A stretch of 64,000 nt of DNA from Paraburkholderia bonniea (GTDB lineage Bacteria > Pseudomonadota > Gammaproteobacteria > Burkholderiales > Burkholderiaceae). The translations under genes and the position numbers were made by a program. Within the stretch, counting starts at the first letter, position 1; each line of letters begins with the position of its first letter. Below, piece by piece: positions 25,633 through 35,633 of this stretch. The stretch spans positions 248,001 to 312,000 of the forward strand of contig NZ_QPEQ01000002.1 of NCBI RefSeq assembly GCF_009455625.1. Direction: 5' to 3'. A model generated the notes under the pieces. The model was not told where the DNA came from. It made no database searches and saw only the letters and a program-made list of their open reading frames with translations.

Positions 25633-27138
25633 ATGTATGAAGACCGGATTCGCTGTGCCGCTGTACGTAACAAAATCACGTCCGCTGCCGAGGCGGCGTT
25701 GTTGATTCAGGATGGCATGTGTGTCGGTGCCAGCGGCTTTACCCGCGCAGGGGATGCCAAGGCGGTGCCACTTGCGCTGGCTGAACGGGCGCGCACCGAA
25801 GCGGGCCCGCTGCGCATCACGCTGATTACCGGTGCTTCGTTGGGGCACGACGTTGACCGGACGCTGACCGAAGCCGGTGTGCTGGCCCGCCGCATGCCGT
25901 TTCAGGTGGATACGACCTTGCGCCAGGCGATCAATCGCGGCGAGGTGATGTTTGTCGATCAGCATTTGTCCGAGACCGTCGAAATGCTGCGCGCCAACCA
26001 GCTTGGCAAGCTCGATGTGGCGATTATCGAAGCCGCTGCCATCACCGAAAGCGGGGGGCTGATCCTGACGACCTCAGTGGGCAATTCGGCGAGTTTTGCG
26101 ATTCTTGCTGACAAGGTGATTGTTGAAATCAACCTGGCACAGCCGCTCGCGCTTGAGGGGCTGCATGACATCTGGATTCCCGGGCGGCGGCCACATCGTG
26201 AGCCGCTGCCGATTGTTGCTGTACGCGACCGGGTTGGCACCGTTGCCGTCGAAATCCCCCCTGAAAAAATCGCCGCGATTGTCATCACGAACATGCCGGA
26301 TAGCCCGTCGACGGTGCTGCCCGCCGATGAGGAAACCGCGTTGATCGCTGGGCATTTGATTAATTTTTTGCAGCGTGAGATGGCTCATGGGCGGATGCCG
26401 TCGCCGTTGCCGCCATTGCAGGCGGGCATTGGCACGATTGCCAATGCGGTGCTGGCGGGGTTTGCCGCAGCGCCGTTCGAGCCGTTCGAAATTTATTCAG
26501 AAGTGCTGCAAGACTCAACCTTTGATCTGCTGGATGCGGGCAAGGTGACCTTTGCCTCGGGCGCGTCGATCACCCTGTCGGCCACGCGTCAGCAGCAGGT
26601 GTTCAGCGAGCTTGAACGCTACCGGGAGCGGCTGGTGCTGCGGCCGCAGGAGGTTAGCAACCATCCCGAGGTGATTCGCCGGCTTGGGCTGATTGCGCTG
26701 AATACCGCGCTCGAATTCGACATCTACGGCAATGTGAATTCGACCCATGTGGGTGGCACGCACATGATGAATGGCATCGGTGGCTCGGGTGATTTTTCGC
26801 GCAATGCTTCGTGCGCGATTTTCGCCACGAAGTCGATCGCCAAGGGTGGACGTATTTCGAGCATCGTGCCGATGGTGCCGCATTGCGATCACAACGAACA
26901 CGATGTCGATGTGGTGGTGACCGAGCAGGGGCTGGCGGATCTGCGGGGCCTCGCGCCACGGGAGCGCGCGACGCTGATTATCGAAACCTGCGCTCATCCG
27001 CTGTACCGCGATCTGCTGCGCGATTATTACCAGCAGGCATTGCGCCGTGGCGGACAAACCCCTCATTGCCTGGAACAAGCTTTGAGCTGGCATATCCGCT
27101 GCAATGAAACCGGTTCGATGCTGCCGTTGCATAGCTAA
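25633..27138 (+). CDS. succinyl-CoA:acetate CoA-transferase / acetyl-CoA hydrolase family
   Basis: 501 residues of the type I CoA-transferase fold in tandem. Visible family markers are LLIQDGMCVGASGF near the start, the segment FEIYSEVLQDSTFDLLDAGK, which contains the catalytic Glu (YSEV), GGIGGSGDFSRNA-like glycine loop (NGIGGSGDFSRNA) and DVDVVVTEQGLADLRG. Length and motifs fit the AarC/Cat1/YfdE-related succinate-CoA transferases, which move CoA between succinyl-CoA or acetyl-CoA and a free acid in the cytoplasm. A strong Shine-Dalgarno aaaggag precedes the ATG. It appears monocistronic, with the MITE-like element directly upstream. Confidence 0.88.
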   Translation: MYEDRIRCAAVRNKITSAAEAALLIQDGMCVGASGFTRAGDAKAVPLALAERARTEAGPLRITLITGASLGHDVDRTLTEAGVLARRMPFQVDTTLRQAINRGEVMFVDQHLSETVEMLRANQLGKLDVAIIEAAAITESGGLILTTSVGNSASFAILADKVIVEINLAQPLALEGLHDIWIPGRRPHREPLPIVAVRDRVGTVAVEIPPEKIAAIVITNMPDSPSTVLPADEETALIAGHLINFLQREMAHGRMPSPLPPLQAGIGTIANAVLAGFAAAPFEPFEIYSEVLQDSTFDLLDAGKVTFASGASITLSATRQQQVFSELERYRERLVLRPQEVSNHPEVIRRLGLIALNTALEFDIYGNVNSTHVGGTHMMNGIGGSGDFSRNASCAIFATKSIAKGGRISSIVPMVPHCDHNEHDVDVVVTEQGLADLRGLAPRERATLIIETCAHPLYRDLLRDYYQQALRRGGQTPHCLEQALSWHIRCNETGSMLPLHS

Positions 27139-27298
27139 CGCACCTGACCGTGAATGCAGCGAACGCAGCAGCGGTTTGCTGAACGCTTGGCGAGGTGCGT
27201 GAAGGGTGGTGCGTGACGAGCCGCCGCAAGTGTTTCCTGCAGCGTATGACGGAGCCCTGGCAGCCCCGTCACGTGTTGCCGCAAGCTGAAACATCCCC

Positions 27299-28015
27299 TC
27301 ACTCCGGCGCTGGTTCAGCTTCCTGCGCCACCCAACTAACACTCGACACGCCTTTTTCCATGCTGAGACGGCTCGCCATCCGTTCGAGCTTCGGCTGGTC
27401 TTTAGGGTGGAGCTTGAAATGCGCGCTCACGCGCAGGCGCGCTGGTTGTTGTGGCTGCTGCGGCATGTCCTCGCTGCTCAAGCTCTGAAATGACAACGGC
27501 ATCGCATACATCGAATTCGACAATGCCGTGCGGATATGAATTTCATCTTCCTCGCGGCACACCACGGTCAGCACGTATACGCAGACGAGGTCGGCGTTGG
27601 TCACCGAACTGGCATTAATCAACCGGCTGATTTCGCGCAGCACGGTATTCGTCAGCAAGACGGTCACCGTGCCCGCGATGGCCGGGCCGTAATGTCCCGC
27701 GCCGCAGAGCACGCCCACCGCAGCCGAACACCACAAGGTCGCGGCTGTGTTGATGCCTTGCACGGAACCTTTGTCGCGCATGATGACGCCGCCACCGAGA
27801 AAGCCCACGCCAGACACGACATAGGCGGCGATTTGCGTCACGCCTGCTGTGCCATTGCCTGTGAGCACGCCTAATGTGACGAACAGGCAGGCACCGCTGG
27901 AAACCAGCGTAATGGTGCGGAGTCCCGCCATGCGCTGGCGGATCTGGCGCTCGACGCCAATGGCGACGCCGCAGGCGAAGGCGGCCAGCAGCCGCAAGAT
28001 GAATTCGACAGTCAT
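27299..28015 (-). CDS. MgtC/SapB-family membrane protein
   Basis: 238 residues. The N-terminal 130 residues hold four to five transmembrane helices with the MgtC family signature: GVAIGVERQ, AGLRTITLVSSGACLF, GVGFLGGGVIMRD and INTAATLWCSAAVGVLCG. The C-terminal 100 residues form a soluble ACT-like domain. MgtC proteins support growth in low magnesium and survival in host cells by restraining the F-type ATPase. GGAGG precedes the ATG. Its 28.0-28.3 kb leader shows no recognisable magnesium riboswitch. Confidence 0.88.
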   Translation of the reverse strand: MTVEFILRLLAAFACGVAIGVERQIRQRMAGLRTITLVSSGACLFVTLGVLTGNGTAGVTQIAAYVVSGVGFLGGGVIMRDKGSVQGINTAATLWCSAAVGVLCGAGHYGPAIAGTVTVLLTNTVLREISRLINASSVTNADLVCVYVLTVVCREEDEIHIRTALSNSMYAMPLSFQSLSSEDMPQQPQQPARLRVSAHFKLHPKDQPKLERMASRLSMEKGVSSVSWVAQEAEPAPE

Positions 28016-28812
28016 GAAAAAGCTGCCTCCAGTGAAATGGGTGAAGGAAGCACGGGCTCATGGCTGCGCAGGCGGGTCATGCCCGGTTACGCTTCAGGCC
28101 GCACCTGACAGGGGCAGGCACAACTGGGCGAATCACGGGTGACAACGCGCATGGGAGGCAGCACTTAGGCGACGCGCACGTTTTGCCGTGGAGGCAAGAC
28201 GGCGGCAGAGGAGGAATCTGGCGGGAAGGTCTTGCCGTTCAGGCAAAGGGGTCAAACGAGGGTGGGTGACTACAGCAGTCCAAGGTCAGTTATCCCAAAA
28301 ATGAAGTGGCAGATTTTAGGCGGCGGCTTAAGGCGGCGTCAACCCGTAAGCGCTTCCAGACGAGGGTGGATGAGAGGGTGAATGAGGGTGAGGTATTAGC
28401 GAGAAGGGCCGGAGAAAAAATAGGGCTCTAATATGCAGCGCGAAATATAAATGAAATCAAAAAATTAGATATGACGGGGTTTGGCTGATTATCTCGATAT
28501 AAATAGTTTTTCGGTGCTTGACAAGGGGCATCCTGAAAAACACACTAGCCGGTGCATTAAATCTGGTTGAGTGACGCAAGCGTGAACCACCGGTCCATGC
28601 GAGTAATTTCAAATCGTCTCTGGCAAAAATGTCGGCCTGTTTGCCAATCTGACCTGCTCTGAATTTGTTTCTGGCGGTTACGTTTTTACCCTCTTCCCGA
28701 CCTGTTGTCCTGATTGCGTCATTGCCATTTTTATAAAGGCGGCTTGCGGCATGTTGCGCGTGAGCTATCACGGTTATTTATTATTTTTTATATCCATACC
28801 ACTGAGGTTCAC
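28016..28812. other. gene-poor region
   Basis: About 800 bp between divergent genes. The right part (28400-28810) is AT-rich and contains likely promoter sequence for the exported protein at 28813. A 104-codon minus-strand frame (28457-28771) has no signal, motif or ribosome-binding site and is not called. Confidence 0.35.
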
Positions 28813-29382
28813 ATGAGCAAAAAAGTCGTAGGTCTGCTGGCAGGTGCGTTGATTTCCGCTACGTCGGGCCTGGCTGTCGCCGCGCCTGCAGTGCAGCCCG
28901 AGATCTCACAAGTCGCACCGGTTGCCGGGATCGAATTATTCGAGCCGTTCGTTGGCATCTCAACCCTGCAGGCACCTGGTGTCGTGAAATCGGTCAATAT
29001 GGCCACCCGTGCGGTGACCCTGAGCGATCCAGAGCACGGCAGCGAAGTCACTTTCAATATTGATCCGTCAGGTGGCAATCTGGCCGAGATCAAGCGTGGC
29101 AAGACCGTCAATGTGTCGATGTCGCGTGAAGCAATCCTGGGTCATCCAACCGGCGCTACTGGCCAAACCCGAATCACCGTACCAGGCAACAGCGAAAGCA
29201 TCCTCGCCGTGGTTCAGAGCGTCGATCACAGCACGGGCGTGATCAGCCTGAAAAAAGCGGATGGTTCGGTGTTCCGCATCAAGGGCCGCGAGCCGCTGAA
29301 AATGGCCGGTGTCGCAGCTGGCCAGCAAATCATGGTGGTGATGGCAGCGCAGGTTTTCATCTCGATCGCCCCCGCGCATTAA
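28813..29382 (+). CDS. exported protein of unknown function, 189 aa
   Basis: The signal peptide MSKKVVGLLAGALISATSGL ends at VAA. The mature part contains two similar beta-rich blocks: GVVKSVNMATRAVTLSD with KRGKTVNVSMSREA, and AVVQSVDHSTGVISLKK with AAGQQIMVVMAAQV. This duplicated pattern (a beta-hairpin then a GxxV strand) suggests two small OB- or CusF-like barrels. I do not know the family. gaggttcac gives a fair ribosome-binding site. It has its own promoter region and terminator. Confidence 0.75.
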   Translation: MSKKVVGLLAGALISATSGLAVAAPAVQPEISQVAPVAGIELFEPFVGISTLQAPGVVKSVNMATRAVTLSDPEHGSEVTFNIDPSGGNLAEIKRGKTVNVSMSREAILGHPTGATGQTRITVPGNSESILAVVQSVDHSTGVISLKKADGSVFRIKGREPLKMAGVAAGQQIMVVMAAQVFISIAPAH

Positions 29383-29455
29383 GTAGCTATTAAGCAGCCG
29401 CTATAGCCCAATGTTTGACCCTGATGTGCGGCGTATTTGCTGCGCATCAGCCTGC

Positions 29456-29516
29456 CGGTTAAAGCCCGTCGCACTCAACGTGCGGCGCATGGTTTTAACC
29501 GGCAGTTCTGTTTTTA
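29456..29516 (+). terminator. terminator hairpin after the exported protein
   Basis: gccggttaaa and ttttaaccggc form the outer stem around a second hairpin (gtcgcac/gtgcggc), followed by cagttctgttttta. Confidence 0.65.
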
Positions 29517-29562
29517 TTCCCCCCAGCTTCATTCCCCCCGGCTGGAAGAATGGCTCAGCTAG

Positions 29563-30717
29563 CTAGGCAGGCACCAGCCGTATCCGGGTGATTTCAGACG
29601 GTGCGCCCAGCCGCTTCGGTGGCCCCCAATAGCCAGTGCCACGGCTGGTATATACCCAGAGCGCATCCCAGCGAGCGAGCCCCGCCGTAAATGGCTGTTG
29701 CAGCCGCACGAAAAAATTCCACGGAAAAAACTGGCCACCATGCGTGTGGCCGGAGAGCTGTAGCGTAAAGCCCGCTTCGGCGGCTGCCTTGGCGCTGCGT
29801 GGCTGATGGGCGAGCAGGATTTTGGTGCTGATCTGGCCTGGTGCCCCGGCGAGCGCTGCGAACGGATCGCTGCGCTGGCTGGGATCGAAGCGGCCGGCTG
29901 AATAATCAGTCACGCCTGCAATGACAGCTTGTGCGCCCCGGTGGGTGATAACCACGTGCTGGTTAAGTAGCACCGTCAAGCCCAGACGCCGGAATTCGGT
30001 GACCCATGCGTCGGCACCAGAGTAGTACTCGTGGTTGCCGGTCACCAGAAACACCCCGTGACGCGCTTTCAAACCCGCCAGTGGCTGAGTGTGGCGTGCG
30101 AGCCGGGGCACGCTGCCGTCGATCACATCGCCGGTAATCGCAATCAGGTCCGGCTCTAGCTGATTCACGGCATTGACGATCGCGTCGACGTAGCCATGCT
30201 TGATCGTCGGGCCAACGTGGATATCGCTGATCTGCACGATGGTGAAGCCATCGAGCTCAGGCGGCAGATGTTCAAGCGGCACCTCGACGTTCACCACGCG
30301 GGCGCGCCGGCGGGCATTGAACAGGCCCAGCGCCGTCACGAGCAGGGCCAGGATCAGCGTGAATGCCGCTGAAGTAGCGTTCCAGCGTGACCAGTCCAGC
30401 GCATGAGGCCAGATGATCCCGGTCAATTTGAGGCCTAACAGGAACAAGTCACGCACGGCAGTCAGGATCAGCAGCGACGAAAAAAAACCCATCGCCAGCA
30501 AGCCAATCCACGCGAAGGTCTCGCCCAGCCGGTATTGCTCAATGGAGCGAGCCAGCATGCCGACCGGAATCAGGGCGCATGAAAGCGCCAGCCATGCCAC
30601 GGCGAGCCCATGGCCCACCGGCCCGACCGGCAAATAGGGCACCAGCCGTAAGCCAACGTAAAGATGCAAAAGAATACCGATGCAGATAACACGGAAAATC
30701 AGCGATGGACGGGGCAT
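29563..30717 (-). CDS. membrane-anchored metallophosphoesterase
   Basis: 384 residues from the ATG at 30717, with four to five N-terminal transmembrane segments (IFRVICIGILLHLYVGL onward). The catalytic calcineurin-like domain contains the full set of metal ligands: SDIHVG, GDVIDG, GNHEYY, LLAHQPR and SGHTHGGQFFPW. This is the YaeI/YkuE type of phosphoesterase. The true substrate is unknown; related enzymes act on lipids or phosphodiesters at the membrane. The frame is open to 30864, but the extra residues look unlike a membrane protein start. It appears monocistronic. Confidence 0.85.
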   Translation of the reverse strand: MPRPSLIFRVICIGILLHLYVGLRLVPYLPVGPVGHGLAVAWLALSCALIPVGMLARSIEQYRLGETFAWIGLLAMGFFSSLLILTAVRDLFLLGLKLTGIIWPHALDWSRWNATSAAFTLILALLVTALGLFNARRRARVVNVEVPLEHLPPELDGFTIVQISDIHVGPTIKHGYVDAIVNAVNQLEPDLIAITGDVIDGSVPRLARHTQPLAGLKARHGVFLVTGNHEYYSGADAWVTEFRRLGLTVLLNQHVVITHRGAQAVIAGVTDYSAGRFDPSQRSDPFAALAGAPGQISTKILLAHQPRSAKAAAEAGFTLQLSGHTHGGQFFPWNFFVRLQQPFTAGLARWDALWVYTSRGTGYWGPPKRLGAPSEITRIRLVPA

Positions 30718-30864
30718 GGGGCGCGCAAAAAGGACGGGAGCGGATGAGGACGTACTGGGGTTGCGCTTGCAGCAAACATCATTGGCATAAACCAGCGCGC
30801 CTGAAAACAGCTGGGGCATTTTAGCGGCAGCGTGGCAGGGGCGCTTGCCTCGTGGCGCAAGCAT

Positions 30865-31307
30865 TGAACCTGCAGCTGATCCGATTGAGCGCCATTAGCA
30901 GTGAATTTTATAAATTAGTAAAAATAAAAATAAAGTTTATGCGCATAAGGTTTGAGCGAATAGCGGCGTTATAGGGCTTTAATCCCTTCTTTGCTTAATT
31001 GTCGATTTTTGTCTTGAAATTGTGTCTGGTGCAGCTACATCGGCTATTCTCTCGCGCAGCCGCAGTTCATGCGGCTGGCATATCACCGAATGCTGAATTC
31101 GCGCTGATTTTTAGCGCCTGAACAAGCGGTCGAACTACCTGTATATGCAGTGATTTATTGCTTACATCATTATTATTTCTGGAATTCGCGCTCATTCCTG
31201 CCGTTTAGCCTCTTTCTTGCGCGAACCTTTGCGCTGTATGCATCGCAGGCTATTTGAGGTGTGTCATATAACAGGCGTCACTTTTTTCGGTATCGAGCAT
31301 TGCGTTT
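30865..31307. other. AT-rich promoter region
   Basis: About 440 bp between divergent genes. It is AT-rich at 30900-31030 and 31150-31200, suiting promoters for the response regulator at 31308 and the phosphoesterase. No gene is supported. Confidence 0.4.
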
Positions 31308-32057
31308 ATGTCTTTTCTGATTTTGCTTGTGGAGGATGACCAGCGGCTTTCAGCACTGGTCGCCGGTTATTTGCGCAAACACGGCTATGAGGTGGATGTC
31401 GTGCTGAATGGCAAAGATGCCGTGTCAACTATCGTGCGTCGTCGTCCCGATCTGGTAATTCTCGATGTCAATTTGCCAGGCAAAGATGGCTTTCAGATTT
31501 GCCGCGAAGCGCGTCAGCAATTCAATGGGGTGATCGTGATCGTGACGGCGCGTGATGAGCCGTTTGATGAAGTGCTCGGATTTGAACTCGGTGCGGATGA
31601 TTATGTGCACAAGCCGGTCGAGCCACGGATTTTGCTGGCTCGGGTCAAGGCCTTGTTGCGCCGGGTTGGCAGCGCTCGTCCCGCTGAATCTGCGTTGCGC
31701 CAAGACCCGGCCTGGGTGGGCGAGGGGCTGAGTGCCCAGCCCGAACGTTATACCTTCGGCAAGTTCGTGATCTGCCGTATGAGCCGGACCGTGACCTTGC
31801 CCGATGGCAGCGTGCCTGATCTGACCACCGCTGAGTTCGATCTGCTTTGGGCTTTGGCGCGCAGCGCGGGCGAAGTGGTGAGCCGGGATGATCTGATGCG
31901 CCAGTTGCGCGGCGTTGAATTCGATGGACTAGACCGCACTATCGACGGCGGAATTTCAAAGCTGCGGCGCAAGCTGCATGACGACGCAGCAAACCCTCAA
32001 CGGATCAAAACCGTGCGCGGCAAGGGTTATCAATTCAGCAAGCTCGCCTGGGAATGA
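31308..32057 (+). CDS. OmpR/RstA-family response regulator
   Basis: 249 residues. The receiver domain has acidic residues Glu9-Asp10-Asp11, phospho-acceptor Asp53 in LVILDVNLPGKDG, the conserved Thr80 and Lys102 in HKPVEP. The C-terminal winged-helix domain includes the LTTAEFDLLWALA and RTIDGGISKLRRKL segments with the recognition helix. It should bind DNA as a dimer when phosphorylated. The sensor kinase gene follows 100 bp later on the same strand and is the obvious partner. Confidence 0.93.
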   Translation: MSFLILLVEDDQRLSALVAGYLRKHGYEVDVVLNGKDAVSTIVRRRPDLVILDVNLPGKDGFQICREARQQFNGVIVIVTARDEPFDEVLGFELGADDYVHKPVEPRILLARVKALLRRVGSARPAESALRQDPAWVGEGLSAQPERYTFGKFVICRMSRTVTLPDGSVPDLTTAEFDLLWALARSAGEVVSRDDLMRQLRGVEFDGLDRTIDGGISKLRRKLHDDAANPQRIKTVRGKGYQFSKLAWE

Positions 32058-32157
32058 GCAGAAGCACCTGCGGGCCAAACCATGCTTGTCCGGGCTATGT
32101 GGCAAGGGCCTATGCCACGCTGGGTGGCGTTGATTTACACCGTTCATTCCCGCCGGT

Positions 32158-33381
32158 GTGTGTTGCCAAAGCGTTGCTCTCATGACTCTGAGCGTGTCAA
32201 ACGTGCCAAAACCTCGTTTCCTGCGCTATTGCAAATGGCGCTGGCTGAGCTTCCGCCGCGGCTGGGCCAATAGCTCCTGGGCCAAGACGCGCTCGGATCG
32301 CATTCCATGCTGGCTACGGTTTTATGTGCAGGCGTATTGCCGTTTGCTGGGGCTGGTGACGGTGGTGGCCACGCTGCCTGTGGTGATGATGCTGTGGCTT
32401 GAGCATGTCTCGGGCGAGATATGGCACATATGGCACGCCACGCATCTCGCTGGCGCGGTGCTGGTATTGCTGGCGGTGGTGCTGCTCGCCCCCGCTGTGG
32501 CCGCGTATCGCTGGATACGTCCGATATGGCTCGATCTGGTGATGGTGCGTGAGCACAGCATTGATTTTTCCGGTGGCCGCTTTCATACCCGGGCCGGCGT
32601 GTCGAACAGCGCTATCAGCGACCCGCTAGCCCGCACGCTGAACCGGGTGGCCGAGCGCATGGAGCGGCTGATCGAGGCGCAACGTGAACTGACCAACGGC
32701 ATTTCACATGAATTGCGCACACCGCTGGCGCGTGTGCGCTTTGCGCTGGAGATTTTGCGTGAACCGGCTTCGGCGGCTGAATACAGCAGTGCCCTGGCCA
32801 GCATTGATCAGGACATGACCGAACTGGATGAACTGATCGACATGAGCCTGACCTACGCCCGGCTTGAATACAGCTCACTCCAGGCGAATCTGGAGCCCAC
32901 CTTGCTGGCGGCCTGGTTCGATAGCCAGCTTGATGACGCCATGCTGCTTTATTCCGAGCGCGAGATTGTCTGGCGCATCGAGGTCGATCACAGTTTGTGC
33001 GTGGAGATGGACCGGCGTTTGATGTCCTGTGCATTGCGCAACCTGTTGCGCAATGCCAGCAAATACGCGCGCTCGACCATTCTGGTCGGGCTGGAAGTGC
33101 GGCATGGCCAAGTTGAAATCTTTGTCGAAGATGATGGCGCTGGGGTGCCAGAGAGCGAGTGGGAGCGGATTTTTAACGCGTTTGTGCGGCTTGACCGTCA
33201 TACCGCCGGATATGGCCTCGGGCTGGCGGTGACGCGTCAGGTGCTGCATGCGCATCGAGGGCGCATTCGTGTGACTGCGCCGCTGCGCTTGCCGGGGGCG
33301 CGCTTCGAGTTGAGCTGGCCAGGCGGCATGGCGGGCGTGGCCTCCCAGCTTGGCGGCGCACGGAGCGCCGTCTCGTTCTAG
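32158..33381 (+). CDS. RstB-like sensor histidine kinase
   Basis: 407 residues, or 399 if translation starts at the ATG at 32182. Two transmembrane helices (about residues 61-80 and 96-118) enclose a very short periplasmic loop of about 15 residues rich in His and Trp (EIWHIWHATH). That loop is much smaller than the RstB sensor and could not hold a folded domain. A HAMP-like linker, the H-box GISHELRTPLARVRF with His184, an N-box NLLRNASKYA and the DDGAGVP and GYGLGLAV ATP-binding motifs follow. It pairs with the upstream regulator. The signal sensed is unknown. Confidence 0.9.
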   Translation: MCCQSVALMTLSVSNVPKPRFLRYCKWRWLSFRRGWANSSWAKTRSDRIPCWLRFYVQAYCRLLGLVTVVATLPVVMMLWLEHVSGEIWHIWHATHLAGAVLVLLAVVLLAPAVAAYRWIRPIWLDLVMVREHSIDFSGGRFHTRAGVSNSAISDPLARTLNRVAERMERLIEAQRELTNGISHELRTPLARVRFALEILREPASAAEYSSALASIDQDMTELDELIDMSLTYARLEYSSLQANLEPTLLAAWFDSQLDDAMLLYSEREIVWRIEVDHSLCVEMDRRLMSCALRNLLRNASKYARSTILVGLEVRHGQVEIFVEDDGAGVPESEWERIFNAFVRLDRHTAGYGLGLAVTRQVLHAHRGRIRVTAPLRLPGARFELSWPGGMAGVASQLGGARSAVSF

Positions 33382-35633
33382 TACGTATGCCCTAGCTGAA
33401 AGTAGAAGTTGTAGCGCCCGCCCGGGGCGAAGGCGATGCCGACATACAGCGGCCCAAATGCGCTGGTGGCGGCGGTGAACAACGTGGCGCTGCGCTTGAG
33501 TGGCGAGCTGCCAATCTCTGTGGCGCGCTCCCACACATTGCCCGCTTCCAGACTCACGCCTGCAAACAACGCCCGGATGGGCGACGCGTTAAATGTCGCC
33601 AGTTGGTTCATGTAAGTCACCTGGGCATACAGCACCGAGTTGCCCGACAACTGGTCAGCCGCATAAGCCGATAAATGCTGGAAGCCGCCCAGGGTGAAGC
33701 CCAGCGGATTGACAGGATTGGGCCCGCCGAAATCGTTGCCCGCTTCGAGGCTGGCATTCACGCTATGACGCCCGATGCTCGCCGCGACGATGCCTTTGGC
33801 GTACACCTCGGTATAGCGCTCGCTGGGGGCAAAGAGCGACTGCTCGGCGCGGACTTCGGCGAAGTAGCCTTTGCGGGCAAAGAGCGGATCGTCCAACTGG
33901 TCAATCACGAGGCGTGCCCGCAGGCTTAACTGGCGGCCGTAGTAATTCGGAAACTTGTGGACGATGCCAAACAATGCAGAGGGCAACTGATACTCCGGGC
34001 TGGCCGAGCCGTGCGCGTAGGCCACGCCAATCCGGAAGTCGCCCAGGCGGGCCAGCGGCAGGCCGAAATCCAGCCCGGCCCGTTCGGTCTGGAGGTAGTA
34101 CTGCGTGACTTTCTGGCCGCTGCCGGGGTCGTAGAGATTGGCGTAACGGCGTTGAAACTCCAGGTACGGCGCGATGTAGTAACCCACCTTGTCTGACAGC
34201 GGCTGACGCAATTCGGCATGCACGTTCTGCAAGTCGCTGCCGAGCGTGCTGTCTATCCGGCCTTCCAGCCCTGCGCTGGTGAGCCATGGACGGCGGTAGC
34301 CCAGATGGAGGCGGAAGCCGCCTTCGTCGGTTGAACTGCTCGACAAGCCCAGGCCGAATAGCAGGAAGTTAGGACCCCAGTATTTATCCTGAGCATCGAG
34401 CACCAGGCGGTGCGTGCCGCCATCGCTGATGAGCTGCTGACGGACGCTTTCGAGGTTGCCTGCGGTGGTGAGGGTCAGCAGATCCCGATTGATTGCCTGG
34501 GCGTCGTACAGATCGCCGGGTTTCACATGAAGCGCATTGCGTACATATTCTTCTGGCACTGAGCCGTGCGAGGTGATTTCGATGCTGGTGAGGCGCACGG
34601 GTTTCGCGGCTAGTGGTGCATGTGCGGCGCGATATTGGGCGTATTGCCCGGGTGTCAGTGCCAGATGCTGGAGCTGCGGTAACGCGGCACGGGCGGCGGC
34701 CTCGCCAGCGGCAATGGCTTCGTTCGCGCGGGAAAAACTGGTGAAGCTCAGCGTGCCCAGGTCAGGGGTGATGAGCGTGTCCTGCGGGTTGAGTAATGCG
34801 CGCTGACGCGTCACGTTTTGCCGGATCAGGATGCCGATCATCTGCTGCATGACATCGGCCGGGGAAGCGAGGGCATCTAGCGCGCGCAGCGGCGAGCCAA
34901 TATCGACCGCGATCACCACGCCGGCACCCATCTGGCGCGCGGTTTCGACCGGTAGATTGCTGACCAGCCCGCCATCGACAAGGGTACGGCCATCGACTTC
35001 GGCGGGCGCGAATAAACCCGGCATGGCCATGCTGGCCCGGATCGCCTGGGGTAATGCGCCTTGTTCGAGTACGACCTCTTGCCCGGTCTGGAGATCGGTG
35101 GCAATCGCCCGGAATGGAATCGGCAACTGGTTGAACGAACGGTTGCTGGCAGCGCTGCTGGTCCAGTCTTGCAGCAGCGCTTGCAGACGATTGCCCTGGA
35201 CCAGGCCAGCGGGCAGCTTGAAGCCCTTCGCGCCATAACCGAAAGAAAGACTGCTGACATAGAGCCGCTCGTCTTCGCGTTGCGCTTGCGGCAGTGCGGG
35301 GCGCTCGGTGACGTCGAACGCGATGTCCGCCAGATTGACGCCAGACAGACGCTGCTCCATGTCATGCGCATCCATACCGGTGGCGTATAGCCCGCCGACC
35401 ACCGCGCCCATGCTGGTGGCGGCGATGCAATCGACAGGAATGCGGTTGTCTTCGAGTACTTTCAGCACGCCGATATGAGCGTAGCCGCGCGCACCGCCGC
35501 CCGAGAGCACGAGGCCGACTGCTGGGCGGCCAGACTTGCCGGCCGTGGCACTGCAGGCGGTTTCTGCCGCGTGGGCGCGTGGGGTGAACCAGGTGCCGCA
35601 CGCGATGAGGGCAATGAAGATGACGCGCGCCAT
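33378..35633 (-). CDS. PlpD-like patatin autotransporter (type Vd)
   Basis: 751 residues from the ATG at 35633. A signal peptide (MARVIFIALIACGTWFT to AHA) is followed by a patatin phospholipase domain with the oxyanion loop SGGGARGYAH, the nucleophile elbow ATSMGA (Ser107 in the longest frame) and the dyad Asp in LVDGGLVSN. A POTRA-like domain (about 380-450, longest-frame numbering) and a 16-strand-type beta-barrel ending in a final Tyr follow. This is the layout of PlpD from Pseudomonas and FplA from Fusobacterium, outer-membrane proteins that expose or release a phospholipase. The residue before the TSMG is Ala rather than the usual Gly. The frame is open upstream to 35732. Its stop overlaps the 3' end of the convergent kinase gene by 4 bp. 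Confidence 0.88.
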   Translation of the reverse strand: MARVIFIALIACGTWFTPRAHAAETACSATAGKSGRPAVGLVLSGGGARGYAHIGVLKVLEDNRIPVDCIAATSMGAVVGGLYATGMDAHDMEQRLSGVNLADIAFDVTERPALPQAQREDERLYVSSLSFGYGAKGFKLPAGLVQGNRLQALLQDWTSSAASNRSFNQLPIPFRAIATDLQTGQEVVLEQGALPQAIRASMAMPGLFAPAEVDGRTLVDGGLVSNLPVETARQMGAGVVIAVDIGSPLRALDALASPADVMQQMIGILIRQNVTRQRALLNPQDTLITPDLGTLSFTSFSRANEAIAAGEAAARAALPQLQHLALTPGQYAQYRAAHAPLAAKPVRLTSIEITSHGSVPEEYVRNALHVKPGDLYDAQAINRDLLTLTTAGNLESVRQQLISDGGTHRLVLDAQDKYWGPNFLLFGLGLSSSSTDEGGFRLHLGYRRPWLTSAGLEGRIDSTLGSDLQNVHAELRQPLSDKVGYYIAPYLEFQRRYANLYDPGSGQKVTQYYLQTERAGLDFGLPLARLGDFRIGVAYAHGSASPEYQLPSALFGIVHKFPNYYGRQLSLRARLVIDQLDDPLFARKGYFAEVRAEQSLFAPSERYTEVYAKGIVAASIGRHSVNASLEAGNDFGGPNPVNPLGFTLGGFQHLSAYAADQLSGNSVLYAQVTYMNQLATFNASPIRALFAGVSLEAGNVWERATEIGSSPLKRSATLFTAATSAFGPLYVGIAFAPGGRYNFYFQLGHTY

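Noticed and set aside
28016..28300. A magnesium riboswitch before the MgtC-family gene
   Set aside because: No conserved M-box or mgtA-like leader features could be recognised by eye.
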